Positions 1-5,298 of a stretch of 20,634 bases of DNA are shown one piece after another (within the stretch, counting starts at the first letter, position 1; each line of letters begins with the position of its first letter). The notes under the pieces were generated by a model that saw nothing but the letters and a program-made list of their open reading frames with translations, was not told the DNA's origin and did no database searches. The position numbers were made by a program, and so were the translations under genes. This DNA is from an uncultured Oscillospiraceae bacterium (GTDB taxonomy: Bacteria; Bacillota_A; Clostridia; Oscillospirales; Oscillospiraceae), in contig CANRMG010000013.1 in assembly GCA_947631675.1 (NCBI GenBank), forward strand, positions 1 to 20,634. The letters run 5' to 3'.

Positions 1-554
1 CCACCCTGGATATCCCCTCCGCGCCTTACTGGTACGACGACGAGGACGAGAAGATATGGTGGAAGCCGGAGAACATGCACCGGCTCAAAGCCTATCACCC
101 GGAGACGGTGGGCTATGAGGTGCTCCAGGGCTCCGGCGTGGTGGAGGGGGAACTGCTGGGCGGGTGCATAGACGTGTTCCCGCAGGTGGTGGGCACGTTG
201 ATTTGGCCGTCGAAAGAGGAGTGGTCTGGGAAGATACTGTTCCTGGAGACGAGCGAGGAGGATATGTCCTGCGACTATCTCACCTGGTATCTGCGAAACC
301 TGGCCGCCCAAGGGCTGTTTGACGTGGTAAACGGCATCATCGTGGGAAAGCCCGCCCGTCGCAGCAAGTATGAGCCCTATAAGGAGGTTTACCGCCGGGT
401 GGTAGGCCGTGAGGCGGGCCGCCCGGAGATACCAATCTTATATAATGTGAACTTTGGCCACGCGGAGCCCATCGGCGTGCTGCCTTACGGCCTCAGATGC
501 CGCCTGGACGCGGACAACAAAAAGCTCACGCTTTTGGAGCCTGCCACGGAATAA
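1..554 (+). CDS. S66 family peptidase (LD-carboxypeptidase / MccF-like), 3' part only
   Basis: The reading frame is open from base 3 and ends at a TAA at 552-554, so the gene starts upstream of the window and only about 183 C-terminal residues are present. The family cleaves L,D-amide bonds in peptidoglycan tetrapeptides or inactivates microcin C-like nucleotide-peptides, using a Ser-Glu-His triad. The visible part carries the family's C-terminal signatures: the strand ILFLETSEE, which should hold the catalytic Glu, and NFGHAEPIGVLPYG near the end, which should hold the catalytic His. The stretch GELLGGCIDV is also typical. The nucleophile Ser lies in the missing N-terminal half and cannot be checked. 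The gene is convergent with secG, and a hairpin separates them. The family call is strong. The choice between peptidoglycan recycling and antibiotic self-immunity cannot be made from this fragment. Confidence 0.85.
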   Translation, partial: TLDIPSAPYWYDDEDEKIWWKPENMHRLKAYHPETVGYEVLQGSGVVEGELLGGCIDVFPQVVGTLIWPSKEEWSGKILFLETSEEDMSCDYLTWYLRNLAAQGLFDVVNGIIVGKPARRSKYEPYKEVYRRVVGREAGRPEIPILYNVNFGHAEPIGVLPYGLRCRLDADNKKLTLLEPATE

Positions 555-586
555 ACAAAAACAGCGCCGCTCAAATGAGCGGCGCC
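551..586 (-). terminator. Intrinsic terminator of secG (convergent junction)
   Basis: A near-perfect inverted repeat (arms at 564-573 and 576-585, GC-rich) lies between two convergent genes. Read on the minus strand it is followed by a T-rich run (TGTTTTTGTTT), as expected for a rho-independent terminator of secG. On the plus strand the downstream sequence is AT-rich but lacks a clear T run, so termination of the S66 gene here would be weaker. Confidence 0.75.
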
Positions 587-607
587 GCGTATTATTATAA
601 TAGTAGA

Positions 608-835
608 TCAGATGAAGTTCAGCACCAAGGTGAGCAGAACGAATACGATGGCCACCCACTTGGTCATCTTCGCGAGCTTTGCGTCCCAGGTTTTGGCCTT
701 CGTCTTGGTCATGAAGGTGTCCGCACCGCCAGCGATGGCGCCGGACAGGCCAGAGCGCTTGCCGCTCTGGAACAGGACGACCACGATCAGGAACAGGCAG
801 GAGATCAGCTGCAATATAGAAATGGCGATAGTCAT
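608..835 (-). CDS. secG: Preprotein translocase subunit SecG
   Basis: This 75-residue protein matches SecG, a small membrane subunit of the SecYEG export channel. It has two hydrophobic segments (about residues 3-23 and 55-75) around a conserved cytoplasmic loop with VVVLFQSGKRSGLSGAI and GADTF, both hallmarks of SecG. The ATG at 833-835 was chosen because an AAGGAT ribosome binding site sits just upstream. A longer frame starting at 868 would add 11 residues, but it would place that RBS inside the gene and leave no RBS of its own. The gene is monocistronic here, with its own promoter at 871-899 and a terminator at 551-586, and is convergent with the S66 peptidase gene. Confidence 0.93.
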   Translation of the reverse strand: MTIAISILQLISCLFLIVVVLFQSGKRSGLSGAIAGGADTFMTKTKAKTWDAKLAKMTKWVAIVFVLLTLVLNFI

Positions 836-870
836 AGTAAATTCATCCTTTATCCAAAATTCGCTCAATT

Positions 871-899
871 ACTATACCATACCTGTACCGTGAAATCAA
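871..899 (-). promoter_or_regulatory. secG promoter (sigma-A type)
   Basis: On the minus strand TTGATT (894-899) and TATAGT (871-876) are separated by exactly 17 bp, close to the housekeeping consensus. Immediately upstream (900-919) are two A tracts on this strand, in the position of an UP element. The predicted transcript starts about 30 bases before the secG ATG. Confidence 0.75.
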
Positions 900-924
900 G
901 GCTTTTTTCAGGTTTTTTTGCGCC

Positions 925-953
925 TTGTGAAAAGTGCCACCGCGGCCTATAAT
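925..953 (+). promoter_or_regulatory. Promoter of the RluA-type pseudouridine synthase gene
   Basis: TTGTGA (925-930) and a perfect TATAAT (948-953) are 17 bp apart. The promoter is back-to-back with the secG promoter, the two -35 boxes lying 25 bp apart across a T-rich stretch. Confidence 0.75.
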
Positions 954-976
954 AGAGCGGAAAGGGGGGGACCGTC

Positions 977-1627
977 ATGCAGTTCGTATATCTGGACAAG
1001 CGCATCGCCGTGTGCGTAAAGCCGGCGGGGGTCCTCTCCACTGATGAGCCCGGCGGGATGCCCTCTCTCGTGCGGGAGGCTCTGGGGGATGAGAATGCCT
1101 GCGTGCGCACCGTCCACCGGCTGGACAGACCGGTGGGGGGCCTGATGGTCCTGGCCAGGTCCAGAAAGGCTGCCTCCGAGCTGGGCCGGCAGATACAGGA
1201 GGGTATATTTAAAAAGGAATACCTGGCGGTGGTCCACAGTACGTCGGAGCCCCGCCAGGGGAGGATGGAGGACCTGCTGGCCCGGGACAGGGCACGGCAT
1301 ATGACCTTCGTGACGGATACGCCCGGCCCGGAGGCAAGGCCTGCGGCGCTGGAATATGAGGTCCTGGACAGCCGGGAGGGCATGAGTCTGGTTGCCGTCC
1401 GGCTCCTCACCGGCCGCACTCACCAGATCCGCTGCCAGTTCGCCAGCCGGGGCTGGCCCCTGGCAGGGGACCGGAAATACGGCCTGGCCGACGAGGAGTG
1501 CCCCTTGGGGCTGTGGTCGCATAAACTGTCGTTTATGCACCCGGAAACCGGCGAAAAGCTGGAGTTTATGCAGGAAATGCCGGATATATATCCGTTTTTG
1601 CTCTTCAAAGTTCCATGCATTCGATGA
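977..1627 (+). CDS. RluA-family pseudouridine synthase
   Basis: This 216-residue protein isomerises uridine to pseudouridine in rRNA or tRNA. The catalytic motif HRLDRPVGGLMVLA is present, with the nucleophilic Asp at residue 50. The RluA-family RLLTGRTHQIRCQ motif follows near residue 143. The N terminus (VYLDKRIAVCVKPAGV) matches the start of the catalytic domain, so there is no S4 RNA-binding domain. This is a short, catalytic-domain-only form like RluA/RluC-type paralogues of Firmicutes. The ATG at 977 is preceded by a G-rich RBS (AAAGGGGGGG) at 961-970. The gene stands alone behind its own promoter and is convergent with the AraC-type gene. The target nucleotide cannot be predicted from sequence. 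Confidence 0.9.
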   Translation: MQFVYLDKRIAVCVKPAGVLSTDEPGGMPSLVREALGDENACVRTVHRLDRPVGGLMVLARSRKAASELGRQIQEGIFKKEYLAVVHSTSEPRQGRMEDLLARDRARHMTFVTDTPGPEARPAALEYEVLDSREGMSLVAVRLLTGRTHQIRCQFASRGWPLAGDRKYGLADEECPLGLWSHKLSFMHPETGEKLEFMQEMPDIYPFLLFKVPCIR

Positions 1628-1638
1628 ATATTATACAG

Positions 1639-1682
1639 AACCATCCATTTATAAAATGACGTGTATCCAGAAATGGATGGTT
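1639..1682. repeat. Perfect 12-bp inverted repeat between convergent genes
   Basis: AACCATCCATTT (1639-1650) is repeated in perfect inverted orientation at 1671-1682, with a 20-base spacer. The right arm runs into the stop codon of the AraC-type gene. The stem would be AT-rich and has no following T run on either strand, so it is not a standard intrinsic terminator. It may still be a transcript 3'-end stabiliser shared by both convergent genes, or a remnant of a small mobile element. Confidence 0.6.
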
Positions 1683-2523
1683 ACTTCAACTGTCCGGGGC
1701 TGACGCCGAAGCTCTCCCGGAAGGCCCGGAAGAAGGTGGAGTACTCCTCGAAGCCGCTGTCCGCCGCGGCCTTGGTGGCGCTGACGCCCCGGCGGATGAG
1801 CTGGGCGGCGTACAGGAGCCGCCGCTGGCGCACATAGGCGTGGACGGTGCTGCCGGTCTGTGCCTTGAAAAGGCGCATGAAGTGGTACTTGCTCAGGTAT
1901 ACCCGCTCCGCCAGGTCCTCCACCGTCAGGGGCTGGGCCAGGTTCTCGTTTATGTAGGAGAGGGTTTGGGCGATCTTGGGGTCATACTGCGGGGCGGCGG
2001 GCTCGCCGTCCGCGCCCCCGTGGAGGGAGACCCGGTTCACGGCGATGAGCAGCTGCATCACCAGGGTGTCCCGCAGGGCCTGGGCCCCGAACTGGTTGTC
2101 CGCCGCGGCGATGTCCAGCGCCTCCAGCACCCCGGATATGACCTTTATCTCCTCCGGACCGGGGACAAGCAGGTGACGGCCCTGCCGGTCGGCCCGCTCG
2201 AAGCACTCCGCCAGATTGGCCTCGCCCCCGGCCCGGGAGGGGTACTTCCTGTCCAGATACAGGATCACCCGCTCATAGGGCTGGCTCTTGTCGATCAGCG
2301 CCTTGTGGATCACGTGGTGGCCGATCAGCAGGATGTCCCAGGGCCGCAGGGAGTAGGTGGTGTTCTCCACCATATAGTCCACGCGACCGGACAGAAGGAG
2401 CACCAGCTTGTCAAAGTCGTGGAAGTGGAAGTCCCGCTCCTGGCCGGCGGTGTCCCGAAGATGGAAATAGTGGTAGTTCTCAGTGAGATAGCCCTCGCGG
2501 CTGTAGCTGCGTTCCCGGTCCAT
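1681..2523 (-). CDS. AraC family transcriptional regulator
   Basis: This 280-residue protein has the two-domain AraC layout. The N-terminal part looks like a cupin-type sensor (HFHDFDKLVLLLSG followed by WDILLIGHHVIH). The C-terminal 100 residues (from about 181) form the double helix-turn-helix DNA-binding domain, with LTVEDLAERVYLSKYHFMRL and the closing FFRAFRESFGVSPGQL signature. The ATG at 2521-2523 was chosen because a strong RBS (AAGGAGGA) lies five bases upstream. The open frame continues upstream to 2898 but has no comparable start. The inducer and targets are unknown. Many family members control sugar or surface-component genes, and there is no obvious catabolic operon beside it. 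It is divergent from nrdD, and an inverted repeat within its own promoter suggests possible autoregulation. Confidence 0.9.
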   Translation of the reverse strand: MDRERSYSREGYLTENYHYFHLRDTAGQERDFHFHDFDKLVLLLSGRVDYMVENTTYSLRPWDILLIGHHVIHKALIDKSQPYERVILYLDRKYPSRAGGEANLAECFERADRQGRHLLVPGPEEIKVISGVLEALDIAAADNQFGAQALRDTLVMQLLIAVNRVSLHGGADGEPAAPQYDPKIAQTLSYINENLAQPLTVEDLAERVYLSKYHFMRLFKAQTGSTVHAYVRQRRLLYAAQLIRRGVSATKAAADSGFEEYSTFFRAFRESFGVSPGQLK

Positions 2524-2550
2524 GGCGTCCTCCTTGGGTAGTGTATGGTA

Positions 2551-2579
2551 AGCATAAAGCATTATTTGCAATAATTCAA
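2551..2579 (-). promoter_or_regulatory. Candidate araC-type gene promoter with internal inverted repeat
   Basis: On the minus strand TTGAAT (2574-2579) and TATGCT (2551-2556) are 17 bp apart, placing transcription start about 20 bases before the ATG at 2523. The spacer contains ATTATT-TGC-AATAAT (2561-2575), a 6+6 bp inverted repeat that could be an operator. The promoter call is moderate; the operator role is inference. Confidence 0.5.
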
Positions 2580-2631
2580 GTGCGGAAGCCCTTTTTATTG
2601 CACATCGCTGCCAAGAACATAAATATTGGGG

Positions 2632-2735
2632 CGCGCAAAAAAATTTTTTTCGGCGCGGGGAAGGACCATACAAATATAGCAATTCTTCGCAAAGGACCGC
2701 CGGGCCCAGTGTTTTCGGGCCTTTGCGGGCTTTTT
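2632..2735 (+). ncRNA. Possible short RNA or orphan leader between the AraC-type gene and nrdD
   Basis: A weak plus-strand promoter can be read as TTGCAC (2598-2603), 16 bp, TAAATA (2620-2625). About 60 bases after the expected start lies a hairpin (CGCAAAGG at 2688-2695 pairing with CCTTTGCG at 2720-2727, plus three more pairs after an A/G mismatch). It is followed after three bases by TTTTT (2731-2735). The predicted product would be about 100 nt and would end before the nrdD promoter. The stretch also contains A7T7 (2637-2650) between GC-rich flanks. No known RNA family was recognised. The unit could equally be non-functional. Confidence 0.25.
2688..2735 (+). terminator. Terminator-like hairpin upstream of the nrdD promoter
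   Basis: An imperfect stem of 8 bp plus 3 bp, with one mismatch and a 16-base loop, is followed on the plus strand by GGC and five T. The minus strand lacks a T run after the stem. Its position, upstream of nrdD and downstream of no plus-strand gene, means it either ends a short RNA or insulates the nrdD promoter. Confidence 0.4.
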
Positions 2736-2741
2736 CACCCC

Positions 2742-2757
2742 TCACAAAATATTGAAC
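2742..2757 (+). promoter_or_regulatory. NrdR box 1 (degenerate)
   Basis: TCACAAAATATTGAAC fits the left half and centre of the 16-bp NrdR-box consensus (ACACWATATATWGTGT) but is poor in the right half. It starts exactly 32 bp upstream of the much better box at 2774, leaving a 16-bp gap. That matches the helical spacing typical of paired NrdR boxes. Confidence 0.6.
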
Positions 2758-2766
2758 GTTTTGTGG

Positions 2767-2795
2767 TTGACAGGCACAAGATATTGTGCTAATAT
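2767..2795 (+). promoter_or_regulatory. nrdD promoter
   Basis: A consensus TTGACA (2767-2772) and TAATAT (2790-2795) are separated by 17 bp. The spacer is filled by the second NrdR box, so bound repressor should block RNA polymerase directly. The transcript should start about 95 bases before the nrdD ATG. Confidence 0.8.
2774..2789 (+). promoter_or_regulatory. NrdR box 2 in the nrdD promoter spacer
   Basis: GCACAAGATATTGTGC is a near-perfect palindrome that matches the NrdR-box consensus at 13 of 16 positions. NrdR is the Zn-finger/ATP-cone repressor of ribonucleotide reductase genes in most bacteria. Together with box 1 at 2742 it supports control of nrdD by dATP/ATP-sensing NrdR. No nrdR gene lies in this window. 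Confidence 0.8.
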
Positions 2796-2822
2796 AGCTG
2801 ACACCGAGATTATGTAACCGAT

Positions 2823-2850
2823 CGCGCCTTTTCGGAAAGGCGCGTTGTTT
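2823..2850 (+). promoter_or_regulatory. nrdD 5' leader hairpin (possible attenuator)
   Basis: CGCGCCTTT (2823-2831) pairs perfectly with AAAGGCGCG (2836-2844) around a TCGG tetraloop, and TTGTTT follows (2845-2850). The hairpin lies in the nrdD leader, downstream of the promoter and about 50 bases before the ATG. The short T-rich run makes it a weak terminator or attenuator candidate. It could also simply stabilise the mRNA. Confidence 0.45.
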
Positions 2851-2897
2851 GCGGAGATACAGGAGAAAGACATACAAAAGAGGGGAAGGCGTTCGCA

Positions 2898-5096
2898 ATG
2901 AAGATCATAAAGAGAAACGGTTCGGAGGTCGCTTTCGACATCACGAAGATCATCAACGCCATCAGCAAGGCCAACGACGTGGTGGACGAGGACCTTCGCA
3001 TGACCAACACCCAGATCCACCGCATCGCCGATACGGTGGAGAAGGCCTGCATCGAGCTGGGCCGGTCTCCCTCCGTGGAGGAGATACAGGATATGGTGGA
3101 GGAGCAGATCATGGCCCACGGGGCCTATGAGGTGGCCAAGCGGTATATCACCTACCGCTACACCCGCTCCCTGGTCCGCCAGTCCAACACCACTGACGAC
3201 CGGATCCTGGCCCTCATCGAGTGCAACAACGAGGAGGCCAAGCAGGAGAACTCCAACAAAAACCCCGTGGTCAACTCCACCCAGCGGGACTACATGGCCG
3301 GCGAGGTGAGCCGGGACATCACCAACCGCCTGCTGCTGCCCCCCGACATCGTGGAGGCCCACGAGGAGGGCATCATCCACTTCCATGACACGGATTACTA
3401 TGCCCAGCATATGCATAACTGTGACCTGGTGAACCTGGAGGATATGCTGCAAAACGGCACCGTCATCACCGACACCCTCATCGAGCGGCCCCACAGTTTT
3501 GCTACCGCCTGCAACATTGCCACCCAGATCGTGGCCCAGGTGGCCTCCAACCAGTACGGCGGCCAGTCCATCTCCCTGGCCCATCTGGCCCCCTTCGTGC
3601 AGGTCAGCCGCGACAAGATCCGCTCCATCGTCCGGGACGAGATCAGCACCCTTGGCGTCATCCCCACCAAGGAGCAGGTGGACTCCATCGTGGAAAAGCG
3701 CCTGCGCGAGGAGATCCGCCGGGGCGTGCAGACCATCCAGTATCAGGTCGTGACGCTGCTCACCACCAACGGACAGGCCCCCTTCGTCACCGTGTATATG
3801 TATCTGAACGAGGCCAAGAGCGAGCAGGAGAAGAAGGACCTGGCCATCATCATCGAGGAGACCCTTCTGCAGCGCTATGAGGGCGTGAAGAACGAGCAGG
3901 GCATATGGGTCACCCCCGCCTTCCCCAAGCTCATCTACGTACTGGAGGAGGACAACGTGGACGAGGGCACGCCTTACTGGTACCTGACGAAGCTGGCGGC
4001 CAAATGCACCGCCAAACGGATGGTGCCCGACTATATCTCCGAGAAGAAGATGCTGGAGCTGAAGGGCGATGTGTACACCTGCATGGGCTGCCGCTCCTTC
4101 CTGACCCCGGACCGGTTCACCGACGCGGGCGTGGGCAACATCGCCAACGCCGGCAACTACGAGCCGGGCAAGCACAAGTACTATGGCCGCTTCAACCAGG
4201 GCGTGGTCACCATCAACCTGCCTGACGTGGCCCTGTCCTCCGGCGGCAATCTGGAGAAGTTCTGGAAGATATTCGACGAGCGGCTGGAGCTGTGCCACCG
4301 GGCACTGATGTGCCGCCACGAGCGGCTGAAGGGCACGCTGTCCGACGCGGCCCCCATCCTGTGGCAGTACGGCGCGCTGGCCCGCCTGCAGAAGGGCGAG
4401 CCCATCGACAAGCTCCTCTATAACGGCTACTCCACCATCTCCCTTGGCTACGCGGGCCTTTATGAGTGCGTCAAGTACATGACCGGCAAGAGCCACACGG
4501 ACCCCTCCGCCACGCCCTTCGCCCTGGAGATCATGCAGTACATGAACGCCGCCTGCAAGCGCTGGAAGGAGCAGCACAACATCGACTTCTCCCTGTACGG
4601 CACGCCCCTGGAGAGCACCACCTACAAGTTCGCCAAGTGCCTGCAGCGCCGTTTCGGCGTCATCGAGGGCATCACCGACAAAGGCTATATCACCAACTCC
4701 TACCACGTGCACGTGACCGAGGAGATCGACGCGTTCACGAAGCTGAAGTTCGAGGCCCAGTTCCAGCACCTGTCTCCCGGCGGCGCCATCAGCTATGTGG
4801 AGGTGCCGGACATGCAGAACAACCTGGAGGCGGTGCTGCAGGTCATGCGCTTCATCTACGACAACATCATCTACGCCGAGCTGAACACCAAGAGCGACTA
4901 CTGCCAGGTGTGCGGCTGGGACGGGGAGATCGAGATCGTGGAGGACGACGGCAAGCTCATTTGGCGCTGCCCCCGCTGCGGCAACACCGACCAGGACAAG
5001 ATGAACGTGGCCCGGCGCACCTGCGGCTACATCGGCACCCAGTTCTGGAACCAGGGCCGCACCCAGGAGATCAAAGACCGGGTCCTGCACCTGTAA
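2898..5096 (+). CDS. nrdD: Anaerobic (class III) ribonucleoside-triphosphate reductase
   Basis: This 732-residue enzyme reduces ribonucleoside triphosphates to dNTPs without oxygen, using a glycyl radical installed by NrdG. An N-terminal ATP-cone (about residues 1-90, starting KIIKRNGSEVAFD) gives allosteric control. The core has HNCDL with Cys175 and CMGCRSF with Cys395/Cys398; the latter motif should hold the thiyl-radical cysteine. A zinc site is formed by Cys669/672 and Cys691/694. The C terminus carries RRTCGYIG, with the glycyl radical at Gly710. All key residues are present, so it looks functional. The ATG at 2898 follows a GAGGGGAAGG RBS. It is transcribed from an NrdR-controlled promoter and ends at a strong hairpin. 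Unusually, its activase gene is not adjacent but starts 3.7 kb further on at 8759. Confidence 0.97.
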   Translation: MKIIKRNGSEVAFDITKIINAISKANDVVDEDLRMTNTQIHRIADTVEKACIELGRSPSVEEIQDMVEEQIMAHGAYEVAKRYITYRYTRSLVRQSNTTDDRILALIECNNEEAKQENSNKNPVVNSTQRDYMAGEVSRDITNRLLLPPDIVEAHEEGIIHFHDTDYYAQHMHNCDLVNLEDMLQNGTVITDTLIERPHSFATACNIATQIVAQVASNQYGGQSISLAHLAPFVQVSRDKIRSIVRDEISTLGVIPTKEQVDSIVEKRLREEIRRGVQTIQYQVVTLLTTNGQAPFVTVYMYLNEAKSEQEKKDLAIIIEETLLQRYEGVKNEQGIWVTPAFPKLIYVLEEDNVDEGTPYWYLTKLAAKCTAKRMVPDYISEKKMLELKGDVYTCMGCRSFLTPDRFTDAGVGNIANAGNYEPGKHKYYGRFNQGVVTINLPDVALSSGGNLEKFWKIFDERLELCHRALMCRHERLKGTLSDAAPILWQYGALARLQKGEPIDKLLYNGYSTISLGYAGLYECVKYMTGKSHTDPSATPFALEIMQYMNAACKRWKEQHNIDFSLYGTPLESTTYKFAKCLQRRFGVIEGITDKGYITNSYHVHVTEEIDAFTKLKFEAQFQHLSPGGAISYVEVPDMQNNLEAVLQVMRFIYDNIIYAELNTKSDYCQVCGWDGEIEIVEDDGKLIWRCPRCGNTDQDKMNVARRTCGYIGTQFWNQGRTQEIKDRVLHL

Positions 5097-5121
5097 AAAC
5101 GCTGAAAACAGCCTATATCCA

Positions 5122-5153
5122 CCGGCCGGCTCACCTGAGCCGGCCGGCCCTTT
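5122..5153 (+). terminator. Terminator after nrdD
   Basis: A perfect 12-bp GC-rich stem (arms 5122-5133 and 5136-5147) is followed by CCCTTTGT. The T run is short, so termination may be incomplete, but the stem is strong. A new promoter follows within 55 bases, marking a transcription-unit boundary. Confidence 0.6.
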
Positions 5154-5199
5154 GTCTGCCTGCCGGCGGGAAGGGGAGAGGCACGCAGGAAAAAACTGC

Positions 5200-5228
5200 T
5201 TGCACTCAATAGAAGAAAGCGGTATAAT
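5200..5228 (+). promoter_or_regulatory. Promoter of the surface cassette
   Basis: TTGCAC (5200-5205) and a perfect TATAAT (5223-5228) are 17 bp apart. The three following genes (5299, 6935, 7611) are closely spaced on the same strand, so this promoter probably drives all of them. Confidence 0.8.
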
Positions 5229-5298
5229 CAAAAAAGTGCCCTGTGCAAAAGACGGTGCGGACCGCCTGGGACAAGAAAGAAGGAAGGAAACGCGGGAT

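Noticed and set aside
497..952. Plus-strand 151-codon frame over secG and its promoter
   Set aside because: It runs opposite secG and through the terminator. SecG has unmistakable family motifs, its own RBS and promoter.
2541..2792. 83-codon plus-strand frame between the AraC-type gene and nrdD
   Set aside because: It has no RBS, crosses the terminator-like hairpin and the NrdR boxes, and its product shows no domain-like features.
2796..2897. Cobalamin or other known riboswitch in the nrdD leader
   Set aside because: The leader is only about 100 bases and shows a single hairpin. No B12-box or other recognised conserved core is visible.
2742..5231. Long open frame (829 codons) on the minus strand opposite nrdD
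   Set aside because: It is a by-product of the high GC codon bias of nrdD. Its translation is low-complexity (Val/Leu/Gly/Asp/His-rich), and nrdD has all expected motifs.
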